NCBI RefSeq assembly: GCF_003219815.1
Contig: NZ_QJVD01000007.1
Coordinates: forward strand, 1-64,000
Length of the DNA: 64,000 nucleotides
Source of the DNA: Arthrobacter livingstonensis
GTDB lineage: Bacteria > Actinomycetota > Actinomycetes > Actinomycetales > Micrococcaceae
Direction of reading: 5' to 3'
In this document: one piece after another, positions 16,456-26,528 of the stretch
How positions within the stretch are numbered: the first letter of the stretch is position 1
Layout of the letters: every line of letters starts with the position of its first letter
Program-made: the position numbers and the translations under genes
Notes under the pieces: generated by a model
What the model was told of the DNA's origin: nothing
Database searches by the model: none
What the model saw: only the letters and a program-made list of their open reading frames with translations

Positions 16456-18624
16456 TTAGCGCTGGGCAATCGTGGGGATGAGGGCGACCAACAGGTCGAT
16501 GAGCTTGATGCCGATGAACGGGGCAATGACGCCGCCCAGCCCATAGATGAGCAGGTTTCGTGACAGCGCCTGCGCTGCGGAAACCGCCCGGTACTTCACC
16601 CCGCGCAACGCCAGCGGCACGAGGGCCACGATGACCAGTGCGTTGAAGATGACGGCCGAGACAATGGCGCTCTCTGGGGAATGCAAGCCCATGATGTTCA
16701 GCAGCCCCAGGCCCGGGAACGTGGCGGCGAACAGTGCCGGCACAATGGCAAAGTACTTCGCCACGTCGTTGGCCACCGAGAACGTGGTCAGCGAACCACG
16801 GGTGATCAGCAGCTGCTTGCCAATGCCCACGATGTCGATCAGCTTTGTGGGGTCCGAATCCAGGTCCACCATGTTGGCCGCTTCCTTGGCCGCACTGGTG
16901 CCCGAGTTCATGGCCACGCCAACATCCGCGGCGGCCAGGGCGGGGGCGTCGTTCGTGCCATCCCCCGTCATGGCCACGAGCCGCCCGGCCGCCTGTTCGG
17001 CCTTGATCACCGCCAGTTTGTCTTCCGGCGTTGCCTCGGCCAGGAAGTCGTCCACCCCGGCCTCGGCGGCAATGGCGGCCGCGGTGATCTTGTTGTCGCC
17101 CGTGATCATGATGGTCTTGATGCCCATGGCACGCAGTTCGGCGAACCGTTCCTTCATACCCGGCTTCACCACGTCAGCCAGGTGGATGACGCCCAACACC
17201 CGGGCGCGCTCGCCGTCGTACGTGGCCACCAGCAGCGGCGTGCCGCCGGTGCCGGAAATCTTCAGCACCGCGTCTTCAAGTTCCTGCGGCAGGAACCCGC
17301 CACGGTCCTTGGCATAACGTTCGACGGCGGCCGCGGCCCCCTTGCGTACCTCCAGCACGCCGGCGGTTCCAGTTCCCGGATGGGCTGGGTTTCCCGGGTG
17401 CCCAGGGTTTCCCGGGTGCCCAGGGTTTCCCGGGTTTCCCGGGTGCCCCTGGGGCAGGTTCAGCCCGCTCATGCGAGTGACCGCGCTGAACTCTATGACC
17501 TCCACGTCGGCGGTGAGTTCGTCGGGGCTGGGCGCGGATAGCTTCCCGTCAAGGGCAAGCTCCACGATGGAGCGTCCCTCGGGGGTCTCGTCTGCCAAGG
17601 AGGACAAGCGTGCGGTTTCGATGAGCACCCGCTGGTCAACGCCGTCGGCCGCCAAGAACGCCACGGCGCGGCGGTTGCCATAGGTGATGGTGCCCGTCTT
17701 ATCTAACAACAAGGTGGTAATGTCACCGGCGGTTTCCACGGCACGGCCGGAGGTGGCCAGCACGTTGCGCTGGATCAGCCGGTCCATGCCGGCGATGCCG
17801 ATGGCCGGCACCAGGGCGCCGATGGTGGTGGGAATCAGGCAGACCAGCAGGGCCACCAGGACCACCGGGGTGGGCAGGGCGTGGGCGAAGTTGGCCATGG
17901 GGGCCAGCGTCATGACACACACCACGAACACGATGGTGAGCGAGGCCAGCAGCACGTTCAACGCAATCTCGTTGGGCGTCTTTTGGCGGGTGGCACCCTC
18001 GACCAGGGCGATCATCCTGTCCAGGAACGTCTTGCCGCTGGCCGCCGTGATGCGGATGGTGATCCTGTCCGAGAGCACCATGGTGCCGCCCGTGACGGAG
18101 CTTCGATCGCCGCCGGATTCGCGGATGACGGGGGCGGATTCGCCCGTGATGGCCGATTCGTCCACGCTGGCCAGGCCCTCGATGACGTCACCGTCGCTGG
18201 GGATCAGGTCCCCGGCCTCACAGATCACCACATCGCCCACGGACAGCTCGGTGCCGGGCACCAGTTCCTCCGAGTAGCCGTCCTGGCCGGAGCCTGACTG
18301 GCCGGCCGGCACCAGGGCGCCCACCCGGCGTCGTGCCATGACCGAGGTCCGCGCGGCACGGAGGCTGTCGGCCTGGGCCTTCCCGCGGCCCTCGGCGATC
18401 GCCTCGGACAGGTTGCCGAAGAGCACCGTCAGCCACAGCCACACCGTGACGATGATGGAAAACACGGCGGTGGAGGAGCCAATGAGCAGCTGTTGGATGC
18501 TCACTGCCGTGCAGGCAAGGGAGCCAATCAGCACCGTGAACATGACCGGGGAATGGATCATGGCGCGCGGGTTGAGTTTGCGGAATGCCAGGGGCAGCGC
18601 CCCAATGGTGTTGCTCACGTTCAT
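16456..18624 (-). CDS. kdpB: KdpB, potassium-transporting P-type ATPase with a collagen-like insertion
   Basis: The 722-residue catalytic ATPase subunit. Motifs are TGES at 160-163 in the actuator domain, the phosphorylated Asp at 308 in DKTGTIT, and the hinge [11 protein letters not shown] near 580. Membrane helices flank these blocks. Unusually, residues about 391-422 in the nucleotide-binding domain are a low-complexity run of HPGNPG/HPG units, inserted between TRMSGLNL and VRKGA. Those flanks are adjacent in most KdpB proteins, so the enzyme is some 30 residues longer than usual there. The coding DNA (about 17365-17454) is itself repetitive. ATG 18624 overlaps the kdpA stop by four bases. 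Confidence 0.95.
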   Translation of the reverse strand: MNVSNTIGALPLAFRKLNPRAMIHSPVMFTVLIGSLACTAVSIQQLLIGSSTAVFSIIVTVWLWLTVLFGNLSEAIAEGRGKAQADSLRAARTSVMARRRVGALVPAGQSGSGQDGYSEELVPGTELSVGDVVICEAGDLIPSDGDVIEGLASVDESAITGESAPVIRESGGDRSSVTGGTMVLSDRITIRITAASGKTFLDRMIALVEGATRQKTPNEIALNVLLASLTIVFVVCVMTLAPMANFAHALPTPVVLVALLVCLIPTTIGALVPAIGIAGMDRLIQRNVLATSGRAVETAGDITTLLLDKTGTITYGNRRAVAFLAADGVDQRVLIETARLSSLADETPEGRSIVELALDGKLSAPSPDELTADVEVIEFSAVTRMSGLNLPQGHPGNPGNPGHPGNPGHPGNPAHPGTGTAGVLEVRKGAAAAVERYAKDRGGFLPQELEDAVLKISGTGGTPLLVATYDGERARVLGVIHLADVVKPGMKERFAELRAMGIKTIMITGDNKITAAAIAAEAGVDDFLAEATPEDKLAVIKAEQAAGRLVAMTGDGTNDAPALAAADVGVAMNSGTSAAKEAANMVDLDSDPTKLIDIVGIGKQLLITRGSLTTFSVANDVAKYFAIVPALFAATFPGLGLLNIMGLHSPESAIVSAVIFNALVIVALVPLALRGVKYRAVSAAQALSRNLLIYGLGGVIAPFIGIKLIDLLVALIPTIAQR

Positions 18625-20276
18625 TTGATGAGTCCTTCGGCAGCCGGGCCCAGGGCGAGGGCCGGGAAATAGGTAAGTGCGGCGACGAGCAGTGACACGC
18701 CGCCCAGCAAGGTGGCGAACAGCGGGCCGTGCGTGGCCAGGGTGCCTGAGGTGTCCGGAACCTTGCGTTGCTTGGCCAGGGAGCCGGCGAGCGCAAGGAC
18801 CAACGCGATGGGCAGGAACCGGCCCAGCAGCATGGCCAGTGCCAGCATGGTGGCCAGCCCGGGTCCGGAACTGGTGATGCCGCCAAAGGCGGAGCCGTTG
18901 TTGTTGGCGGCGGAGGTGAACGCGTACAAGATCTCGCTGAAGCCGTGCGGGCCCTCGGCCGGGGCGTTGGAGGACAGGTACGGGATCGAGACAGTGATGG
19001 CGGTACCGAGCAACACCAGCGTGGGGGTGACCAGGATGTACAGGGCCACCAGCTTCATCTGGGCGGAGCCGATCTTCTTGCCCAGGAACTCGGGGGTGCG
19101 CCCCACCATGAGCCCGCCGATGAACACGGCCACGATGGCCAACACCAGTAACCCGTACAGTCCGGAACCCACGCCGCCCGGCGCAATCTCGCCCAGCATC
19201 ATGTTCAGCATGGCCAGGCCGCCGGCCAGTGGCGGGAGGGAATCGTGCGCCACGTTGACGGCGCCGGTGGAGGTCAGCGTGGTGGCGGTGGCGAACAAGG
19301 TGCTTGGCGCGATGCCGAAGCGTTGCTCAAAGCCTTCGCCGACGCCGGTGCCCTGTCCGGCAAATGCCGCCACGGCCCAGGTCATCAGAGCGGTGGACCC
19401 GAGCCAGAACGCGACCATGACAGTCAGCACCGTGTAGCCCTGGCGTTTGTCGCCCACCATCCGGCCATACATGGCCGGCAGGGAGAACGGGATCAGCAGG
19501 ATCAGGAACACCTCAAACAAGCTGCTGAAAGCCGTGGGGTTTTCAAACGGGTGGGCCGAGTTGGCGTTGAAGTAGCCGCCGCCGTTGGTGCCCAGCAGCT
19601 TGATGGCTTCCTGCGAGGCCACGGGACCGCCGGGAACAGTTTGCTGCGCGCCGGTGACCAGGGTGTGGATGTCGGTGCCGCCCCAGTTTTGGATGACGCC
19701 GGTGACGATCAGGACCACGGCACCCAGGATGGACAGTGGCAGCAGCACGCGCAGGGTGCCGCGGGTCAGGTCAACCCAGAAGTTGCCCAGGTTGTGCGTT
19801 TCGGCCCTGACAAGTCCCCTGATGAGGGCCACTACCACGGCCAGTCCGACGGCGGCGGAGAGGAAGTTCTGCACGGCGAGCAGGAGCATTTGAACGCCGA
19901 ACCCTAACGTGGATTCGGGCACGTACGTCTGCCAATTCGTGTTCGTCACAAAGGAGACGGCCGTGTTCATGGCGACCCACGGGTCCACGGCCCCCATCCC
20001 CTGGTTGAACGGCAGGTGGCCCTGGAGCATTTGGCCGCCGAGTACCACCAGGATCGACACAATGCTGAACGCGAGCAGCGAGCGCAGGTAGACCTTCCAG
20101 TGCTGGTCCGCCGCGGAGTCAATGCCGGAAAGCTTGTACAGGCCGCGTTCCACCGCCAGGTGCTTGCGGCTGGTGAACGTTGCCGCAAGGTAGCGGCCCA
20201 TGGGCTGGTGCAATGCGCCCAGCAGCAGGATCAGCACGGCCACCTGGGTGATGAGGGAGAGAACGTTAAGCTCCAT
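18621..20276 (-). CDS. kdpA: KdpA, potassium-transporting ATPase channel subunit
   Basis: The 551-residue potassium-binding subunit, with about ten membrane segments and four pseudo-repeats forming a selectivity filter. Visible filter-type motifs include [12 protein letters not shown] near 111-122, [19 protein letters not shown] near 229-247 and [11 protein letters not shown] near 461. It translocates K+ energised by KdpB. The kdpF stop lies nine bases upstream of ATG 20276, and the gene overlaps kdpB by four bases. Confidence 0.95.
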   Translation of the reverse strand: MELNVLSLITQVAVLILLLGALHQPMGRYLAATFTSRKHLAVERGLYKLSGIDSAADQHWKVYLRSLLAFSIVSILVVLGGQMLQGHLPFNQGMGAVDPWVAMNTAVSFVTNTNWQTYVPESTLGFGVQMLLLAVQNFLSAAVGLAVVVALIRGLVRAETHNLGNFWVDLTRGTLRVLLPLSILGAVVLIVTGVIQNWGGTDIHTLVTGAQQTVPGGPVASQEAIKLLGTNGGGYFNANSAHPFENPTAFSSLFEVFLILLIPFSLPAMYGRMVGDKRQGYTVLTVMVAFWLGSTALMTWAVAAFAGQGTGVGEGFEQRFGIAPSTLFATATTLTSTGAVNVAHDSLPPLAGGLAMLNMMLGEIAPGGVGSGLYGLLVLAIVAVFIGGLMVGRTPEFLGKKIGSAQMKLVALYILVTPTLVLLGTAITVSIPYLSSNAPAEGPHGFSEILYAFTSAANNNGSAFGGITSSGPGLATMLALAMLLGRFLPIALVLALAGSLAKQRKVPDTSGTLATHGPLFATLLGGVSLLVAALTYFPALALGPAAEGLIK

Positions 20277-20285
20277 GGTGGCCGG

Positions 20286-20378
20286 TCACCACTTCTCGGG
20301 GCGGGTGAGGGCGGCGAGCAGATAAACCAGGAGGGCCAGTCCCACCAGCCCCAAAATTAACCACGTCAGCAATGCCAC
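20286..20378 (-). CDS. kdpF: KdpF, small stabilising subunit of the Kdp ATPase
   Basis: A 30-residue single-helix membrane peptide beginning VALLTWLILGLVGLALL and ending TRPEKW, the typical KdpF size and pattern. It stabilises the KdpFABC complex. The start is GTG 20378, with GGAAGCAGG about six bases before it. As the first gene of the operon it marks where kdp transcription begins, downstream of the candidate KdpE repeats. It is too short for routine gene callers. Confidence 0.9.
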   Translation of the reverse strand: MALLTWLILGLVGLALLVYLLAALTRPEKW

Positions 20379-20448
20379 GACGAACCTGCTTCCAAAGAGT
20401 GCGCGTTGATGTCTTCCTTCATCGCACACCCGTGATCTAGCCGCGGCC

Positions 20449-20502
20449 GCCGTTTTTACGCCTTCTTAACGCGTCCCCATCGCTTCTTGACGTCTTCCTG
20501 AC
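20449..20502 (-). promoter_or_regulatory. Candidate KdpE operator: 11-bp direct repeats
   Basis: Reading the minus strand toward kdpF, four related 11-mers occur: GTCAGGAAGAC, GTCAAGAAGCG, then a 10-base gap, GTTAAGAAGGC and GTAAAAACGGC. Their starts are 11, 21 and 11 bases apart, close to one or two helix turns. OmpR/PhoB-family regulators such as KdpE bind tandem 11-bp direct repeats. The array ends about 70 bases before the kdpF start codon. Confidence 0.65.
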
Positions 20503-20622
20503 TCCCTGATGGCAGGCTGCAAGCGTCTGAACTTCCGTTCTGCGCAGAACTCGTGGCCAGTACTACTCATCTTGGTCGCTGGCGACAAACTCTCGCTGAG
20601 TCTTGCGCAGAGAGACATTGGG

Positions 20623-21372
20623 TCACGCCGAGAAGCCGCCGTCGGCCTTGATGAGCTGCCCGCTCACCCAGCGCCCGCCCGGAGAAAGCAGGAACGCGAC
20701 CGTCGGGGCCACATCCGCCGGGGTGCCCAGCCGCCCGCCCGGCTGCAGCGCCGTCATCGCCGCCCGGGTGGCGCCGTCCATCCAGCCGGTATCCACGGGG
20801 CCGGGATTGAGCACGTTGGCGCTGATCCCCCGGCCGCCCAGCTCGCGTGCCGCGGCAATCACGATCCGGTCCAGTGCGCCCTTCGACGCACCGTACGGCA
20901 GGTTGAACGCCGTGTGGTCGCTGGTCAGCGCCACGATCGCGCCGCCGTCGGGCACGGCCTGTGCGGCAAAGGCCGCTATCAGCTGCCAGCTGGCCCGCGT
21001 GTTGACGGCGAAGTGGCGTTCAAAGCTCGCCAGGGAGGTGTCCATGATCGCGGAGTCCACCGATTCACTGTGGGAGAGCACCATGCCTTCCAACGGCCCT
21101 GCCTCCTGGGCGATCTGCGCAAAAAGATGCTCGACGCCGGTTGGGTCGCCCAGGTCGGCCGGCAGCGCCCAGACACGGGCGCCGGCAGCGGTGAGTTCGG
21201 CCGTGAGGGTGCGGACGTCGTCGGGCTGCTCGCCCCAGGGCATGCGGGAGTCGTAGGCCTGCCAGTAGTTCAGGACCAGGTCCCAGCCGTCGGCGGCGAG
21301 GGCATGGGCAATGCCGGCGCCTATCCCCACCGTGCGGCCCACGCCGGTGATCAATGCGGTTTTGTGATTCAT
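20623..21372 (-). CDS. Short-chain dehydrogenase/reductase
   Basis: A 249-residue classical SDR oxidoreductase. The cofactor loop ITGVGRTVGIGAGIA is at 9-23 (an extended TGxxxGxG). YGASKGALDR near 166 supplies the catalytic Tyr-X-X-X-Lys, and NVLNPGPVDTGWM is the usual PG motif. It resembles 3-oxoacyl-ACP reductase-like proteins, but the catalytic Ser position reads as Thr (ALTSDH). Its substrate is unknown. ATG 21372 has TAGGCT six bases upstream, so it is probably leaderless, and it is divergent from the amidohydrolase gene. Confidence 0.87.
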   Translation of the reverse strand: MNHKTALITGVGRTVGIGAGIAHALAADGWDLVLNYWQAYDSRMPWGEQPDDVRTLTAELTAAGARVWALPADLGDPTGVEHLFAQIAQEAGPLEGMVLSHSESVDSAIMDTSLASFERHFAVNTRASWQLIAAFAAQAVPDGGAIVALTSDHTAFNLPYGASKGALDRIVIAAARELGGRGISANVLNPGPVDTGWMDGATRAAMTALQPGGRLGTPADVAPTVAFLLSPGGRWVSGQLIKADGGFSA

Positions 21373-21490
21373 GCACCCAGCCTATGTGCAGGGTCTGCCC
21401 GTGCCGGGGCAGGCGCGGTAAGTTGGGACTGGGCCCACAGGCCCGCACGGATTCCGCCGCGAACCAGCGCGCATGCATTGAAAGGCCGTC

Positions 21491-22858
21491 ATGACCCCCA
21501 CACTGCCCACCCCCAGGCCCGCCTTTGTTCCGGGACGCGTGACGAAGCCGGCCAACGCTGCCCGGCCGGCGGGGACGCCCGGCGGAAAGCCCAGGGGCAA
21601 GGCACAGCCCGTCCCCGCCATGCCGTCCGTCAACACGGCCTCCATCAGCGCGGCCATCCGGGAAGCCGCGGACGCAGCGAAGAAGCGCGTGCTGGCCATC
21701 ACCAATGCCCATGTGGTCCCGATTGACGGCGAACCGTTTGACGGCACCGTTCTGGTGGAGGGCGGGCGGATCCTGGCCCTGGGCGTTTCCGTCCAGGTGC
21801 CGGAGGGCGCGGACGTGCTGGATGCGAAGGGTCGGTGGCTGCTTCCCGGCTTCATCGACGCCCACGTCCACCTGGGAATGCATCCCGAGGGAGAGGTGGG
21901 CTCCACCAGCGACGTCAACGAGATGACGGATCCGGTCATGGCGGCGGTCCGCGCCATCGACGCCGTCGATCCCTTTGACCCCGGCTTTGACGACGCCCTG
22001 GCGGGCGGCATAACGGCAGTGAATGTCAACCCCGGCTCGGGCAACCCCATTGGCGGGCTGGCAGTGGCGCTGCACACGCATGGGCGTTACATCGAGGAAA
22101 TGGTGCTGCGCTCCCCCAGCGGCCTGAAATCGGCACTGGGCGAGAATCCCAAGAATGTATACGGGGAAAAGAAACAGACGCCCTCCACCCGGCTGGGAAC
22201 AGCCCTGGTGATCCGCCAGGCGTTCATGGCGGCGCAAAACTGGCTGGCCAAGCCGGAACCGCGGCCCCGCGACGCGCAGATGGAGGCGCTGGCCATGGTG
22301 CTGCGCCGGGAGATCCCGTGGCGCCAGCACTGCCACCGGACGGACGACGTCGCCACGGCAATCCGCCTGGCTGATGAATTTGGCTACGAGCTGGTCATTG
22401 ACCACGGCACCGAGGCGCACGTCATTGCCGACGTCTTGGCAGAACGTGGCATCCCGGTGCTGATTGGTCCGCTGTTCACCACCAAGTCGAAGCCGGAGCT
22501 GCGGGGGCGCTCCATCGCCAACCCGGGCAAGCTGGCGGCCGCCGGCGTGGAGATTTCCATCATCACGGACCACCCCGTCGTGCCCATCAATTTTCTGGTG
22601 CACCAGGCCACCTTTGCGGTGAAGGAGGGCCTGGACCGGGACACGGCGCTGCGCGCCATCACCATCAACCCGGCCAAGGTGCTGGGCCTGGCCGATCGGA
22701 TCGGCTCCCTGGCCGTGGGCAAGGACGCGGACCTGGTGCTGTGGAGCGGGGATCCCCTGGACGTCATGCAGCGGGCGCTGAAGGTGTTCATTGGCGGCAA
22801 GCCCGTCTACACCTACGACGACGTTGCCCGGGTGGGTGCCGCTGCCTCCCGGGTGTGA
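21491..22858 (+). CDS. Amidohydrolase family protein (imidazolonepropionase-like)
   Basis: A 455-residue metal-dependent hydrolase. After an unusual Pro/Gly/Lys-rich N-terminal 60 residues come the strand VLAITNAHVVPIDG, the metal-binding HxH in GFIDAHVHLGMHPEG near 123-137, further His ligands in WRQHCHRTDD near 277 and VIDHGTEAH near 300, and TDHPVVP near 357 with the last ligand Asp. The C-terminus ADRIGSLAVGKDADLVLW is the standard amidohydrolase ending. It likely hydrolyses a cyclic amide or similar C-N bond; the substrate is unknown. GAAAGG lies before ATG 21491, and a hairpin follows the gene. Confidence 0.88.
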   Translation: MTPTLPTPRPAFVPGRVTKPANAARPAGTPGGKPRGKAQPVPAMPSVNTASISAAIREAADAAKKRVLAITNAHVVPIDGEPFDGTVLVEGGRILALGVSVQVPEGADVLDAKGRWLLPGFIDAHVHLGMHPEGEVGSTSDVNEMTDPVMAAVRAIDAVDPFDPGFDDALAGGITAVNVNPGSGNPIGGLAVALHTHGRYIEEMVLRSPSGLKSALGENPKNVYGEKKQTPSTRLGTALVIRQAFMAAQNWLAKPEPRPRDAQMEALAMVLRREIPWRQHCHRTDDVATAIRLADEFGYELVIDHGTEAHVIADVLAERGIPVLIGPLFTTKSKPELRGRSIANPGKLAAAGVEISIITDHPVVPINFLVHQATFAVKEGLDRDTALRAITINPAKVLGLADRIGSLAVGKDADLVLWSGDPLDVMQRALKVFIGGKPVYTYDDVARVGAAASRV

Positions 22859-22895
22859 CGGCCCGGCAAACTGCGCTGGTATGGATCACCACGAC

Positions 22896-22945
22896 GTTGA
22901 GGGGGCGCATCACCACCTTTTCAGGTGATGATGCGCCCCCTCAAC
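22896..22945. terminator. Hairpin terminator after the amidohydrolase gene
   Basis: GTTGAGGGGGCGCATCA pairs almost perfectly with TGATGCGCCCCCTCAAC around a short loop that is itself partly self-complementary. There is no strong T run, so it may act as a bidirectional block between the convergent amidohydrolase and Rpf genes. Confidence 0.65.
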
Positions 22946-22973
22946 TCAATGCGGGACTTGCAAACGCCAGTCT

Positions 22974-23035
22974 TGGGCCCACGCTTGCCAGGTTCCAAGA
23001 AATCGCGCCAGCGATTTATTGGGCCGGCAAGTGGC
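22974..23035. repeat. Palindromic repeat family 2, copy 1
   Basis: This unit reads TGGGCCCACGCTTGCCAGG, then AATCGCGCCAGCGATTTATT and GGGCCGGCAAGTGG. The ends (CTTGCC/GGCAAG) and the core (AAATCGC/GCGATTT) are both inverted repeats, so it folds into a long hairpin. Copy 2 follows 27 bases later in the same orientation. Confidence 0.75.
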
Positions 23036-23062
23036 GGAGCAAAACGTGCAGGAGCCGTTGGA

Positions 23063-23126
23063 TGGGCCCACGCTTGCCAGGTTCCCAATAAATCGCGCCA
23101 GCGATTTATTGGGCCGGCAAGTGGGG
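23063..23126. repeat. Palindromic repeat family 2, copy 2
   Basis: Nearly identical to copy 1 and more symmetrical, because CCCAATAAATCGC pairs with GCGATTTATTGGG around GCCA. It ends one base before the Rpf stop codon on the other strand and probably doubles as that gene's terminator. Confidence 0.78.
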
Positions 23127-23127
23127 A

Positions 23128-24073
<946 letters not shown>

Positions 24074-24275
24074 ATCGATACCTAAATCAGGGAGTTGTTA
24101 TCCTTCCGGAACCAAAATTAACAGATCAATGGTGTATGCGCTCAAGTGCGCACTCGCGTGCGGCCCGTCCAAGGCCTCCACGGAATGCGCGGCTGCCGGA
24201 ATTCCGTCTTGACCTGAAGTCCGCTTAAGGTGGTTCACTGGTGTCATTGCCGTCAACCGACCACCAGGAGATCCA

Positions 24276-25091
24276 ATGCCGATCTGGACGTGCGCCACGT
24301 GCGCGATCGAACATTCCGACACGGCCGCTCCCCCGGACATCTGCGCGGTCTGCGCCGACGAGCGGCAGTGGGTGCCAGCGGACGGCCAGCGCTGGACCAC
24401 CAGGGAAGAGCTCTCCGCGGAGGGATACAAAATCACCGTGACGGAGCTGGAACCAAAGTTGCACGCCGTCGAAGCCGTGCCCGAGCTGGGCATCGGTCAG
24501 CGCGCCCTGCTGGTGCAGACGGCGCGCGGTAACCTGCTCTGGGAGCCGCCGGGATTTATTGACGACGCCGGCATTGCCGCGGTCCGGGCGCTCGGCGGCG
24601 TGGCCGCGGTCGCGGCCAGCCACCCGCACCTGACGGGGTCCTCGATTCAGTGGAGCCACGCCTTCGGCAACGCACCCGTCTATGTGGCGGCGGCGGATAA
24701 ACAGTGGATTCGCCGCCCCGACCCGTCCATCCGTCTCTGGGAAGACGAAGTGGAGCTGTTGCCGGGGCTGTCCCTGCTCCAGTGCGGCGGGCACTTCGCC
24801 GGCAGCAGCCTCTTGCTCTGGCCCGCCGGGGCCGCCGGCCGCGGCGCCCTCCTGACGGGCGACACCATCGCCATCGGAGGGGACGGGAAATCGGTCAACG
24901 CCATGCGCAGCTATGTCAACAACATTCCGCTGCCCAAGAAGGCCATCCAGCACATCTTGGACACGGCGATGCCCTTGGCATTTGACCGTATGTACGGCGC
25001 TTTCCGCACCATCGATTCAGGGGCACGCCCCATCACGGAGCGCTCGCTGCGGCGGTACATGGACTGGATTGACGGCATGCCCGAAGATTAG
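24276..25091 (+). CDS. MBL-fold hydrolase-like protein with N-terminal zinc ribbon
   Basis: A 271-residue protein with an N-terminal four-cysteine knuckle (CATC near 6-9 and CAVC near 23-26), then a metallo-beta-lactamase-like fold. SHPHLTGSS near 115 stands where MBL enzymes have HxHxD, and LLTGDTIA near 194 gives the second metal site. The canonical HxHxDH is replaced by HPHLTG, so the metal site is incomplete or altered. Reaction and substrate are unknown. ATG 24276 has AGGAG seven bases upstream. It ends before a MITE-like palindrome and a strong terminator. Confidence 0.78.
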   Translation: MPIWTCATCAIEHSDTAAPPDICAVCADERQWVPADGQRWTTREELSAEGYKITVTELEPKLHAVEAVPELGIGQRALLVQTARGNLLWEPPGFIDDAGIAAVRALGGVAAVAASHPHLTGSSIQWSHAFGNAPVYVAAADKQWIRRPDPSIRLWEDEVELLPGLSLLQCGGHFAGSSLLLWPAGAAGRGALLTGDTIAIGGDGKSVNAMRSYVNNIPLPKKAIQHILDTAMPLAFDRMYGAFRTIDSGARPITERSLRRYMDWIDGMPED

Positions 25092-25104
25092 TCCGCACCC
25101 CTTA

Positions 25105-25265
25105 CCGACGCTCCCTCAGATTCGGGGGATTTTCCAGAAACGCTCCTGAACTTCTGCGGGTCCAAATCCGGACGCTCCCTCTGCAGGAGCGAACGGCGAT
25201 TGGCCTGCCATACCTAGCTGCGGGAGCGTCGGCAGAAAGTGACCCGGATCTGAGGGGGCGTCGGT
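25105..25265. repeat. 161-bp MITE-like palindromic element
   Basis: The ends are 23-base inverted repeats with two mismatches: ACCGACGCTCCCTCAGATTC at the left, and its complement ending at 25265. Two further internal copies of GACGCTCCC (near 25172, and inverted near 25222) make the whole element self-complementary. There is no coding capacity. It looks like a miniature mobile element or a folded RNA. Confidence 0.7.
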
Positions 25266-25273
25266 GTCCGCAA

Positions 25274-25332
25274 AAGGTACGACGGCGGTGGGCCACCTTT
25301 TCAGGGAAGGTGGCCCACCGCCGTCGTACCTT
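25274..25332. terminator. Bidirectional terminator between convergent genes
   Basis: A perfect stem of about 24 base pairs, GGTACGACGGCGGTGGGCCA... paired with its complement ending GTACC, surrounds a 7-base loop and is flanked by AAAA and TTGCTT. It separates the MBL-like gene from the oppositely oriented metB. Confidence 0.82.
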
Positions 25333-25347
25333 GCTTAGGGGAAGGTG

Positions 25348-26520
25348 TCAGAGCGAACCGATGGCCTGCTCCAGATCCGCGATCAGGTCCGCGACATCCT
25401 CGATGCCCACGGACAGGCGAATCAGGTTCTCGGGGACGGCCAGCTCGGTGCCCTTGACGGAGGCGTGCGTCATCTCCGAGGGGTAGTTCATGAGCGATTC
25501 GATGCCGCCCAGCGATTCGGCCAGCGTGAACACGTGGGTGGACTCGGCCACCTTGCGCGCCGCCGTTTCCCCGCCCTTGAACTGCACGGAGATCATGCCG
25601 CCGAAGCCGCGCATCTGGCGGGCGGCAAGCTCGTGCCCGGGGTGCCCCGGCAGTCCCGGGTACAGCACCTTTTCAACTTCGGGGCGGGTCAGCAGCCATT
25701 CGGCAATTTCCTGCGCGTTGGAGGAGTGCCGGTCCATGCGCACGCCCAGCGTCTTGAGCCCGCGCGTGGTCAGCCAGGCTTCCATCGGCGCGGACACGGC
25801 GCCCACTGCGAACTGCACAAAGCCGATCTTTTCGGCGGCTTCGGCGTCGGAGAGGATGATGGCGCCGCCGGAGGCATCGGAGTGGCCGCCAATGTATTTC
25901 GTGGTGGAGTGCACCACCACGTCGGCACCCAGGGCGAGGGGGTTTTGCAGATAGGGGGACGCAAAGGTGTTGTCGACGACCAGGAGGGCCCCGGCGTCAT
26001 GGGCCACACCGGCGAGCGCGGTGATGTCGGTAATCTTCATCATTGGGTTCGACGGCGTCTCCACCCAGACCATCTTCGTCTTTCCCTCGGGCCCGCCGGC
26101 GGCAACGGCGGCCCGCAGCGCATCGCCGTCGTTCATGTCCACAGCAGCGTTGCTGATGCCCCACACGGACAGCACGCGGTTGATGAGCCGGTAGGTGCCG
26201 CCGTAGACGTCATTGCCCATGATGATGTGGTCGCCCGGAAGCAGCAGTGCCCGGATCAGGGCGTCCTCGGCGGCCAGGCCGGAGGCGAAGCTGAACGCGA
26301 ATTCGCCGCCTTCAAGGGCTGCGAGCTGGGCCTGCAGGGCGTCGCGGGTGGGGTTGGTGCCGCGGCCGTATTCGTAGCCGTTGCGCAGCTTGCCGATCCC
26401 GTCCTGGGCAAAGGTGGTGGTTTGGTACAGCGGCGGGATGACGGAGCCCGTGGTGGGGTCGGGAGTCTGCCCGGCGTGGACGGCGCGCGTATTGAAGCCG
26501 GTGTTTGTGGGGTCAGTCAT
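25348..26520 (-). CDS. metB: Cystathionine gamma-synthase/lyase (PLP-dependent)
   Basis: A 390-residue PLP enzyme of the Cys/Met metabolism family. Key features are the YEYGRGTNPTRD segment near 49-60, the Asp near 183 (VVDNTFASPYLQ) and the PLP-binding Lys near 208 in STTKYIGGHSD. It can make cystathionine from an acylated homoserine or cleave it to cysteine. Being co-transcribed after cystathionine beta-synthase suggests the lyase direction, converting homocysteine sulfur to cysteine. ATG 26520 is eight bases after the cbs stop, and its GGAG ribosome site overlaps that stop. Confidence 0.92.
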   Translation of the reverse strand: MTDPTNTGFNTRAVHAGQTPDPTTGSVIPPLYQTTTFAQDGIGKLRNGYEYGRGTNPTRDALQAQLAALEGGEFAFSFASGLAAEDALIRALLLPGDHIIMGNDVYGGTYRLINRVLSVWGISNAAVDMNDGDALRAAVAAGGPEGKTKMVWVETPSNPMMKITDITALAGVAHDAGALLVVDNTFASPYLQNPLALGADVVVHSTTKYIGGHSDASGGAIILSDAEAAEKIGFVQFAVGAVSAPMEAWLTTRGLKTLGVRMDRHSSNAQEIAEWLLTRPEVEKVLYPGLPGHPGHELAARQMRGFGGMISVQFKGGETAARKVAESTHVFTLAESLGGIESLMNYPSEMTHASVKGTELAVPENLIRLSVGIEDVADLIADLEQAIGSL

Positions 26521-26528
26521 GGTGTCTC

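Noticed and set aside
20537-20550. GTTCTGCGCAGAAC as a LexA (SOS) box
   Set aside because: It is a perfect palindrome, but it does not match the actinobacterial LexA pattern CGAAC-N4-GTTCG and no SOS gene is adjacent.
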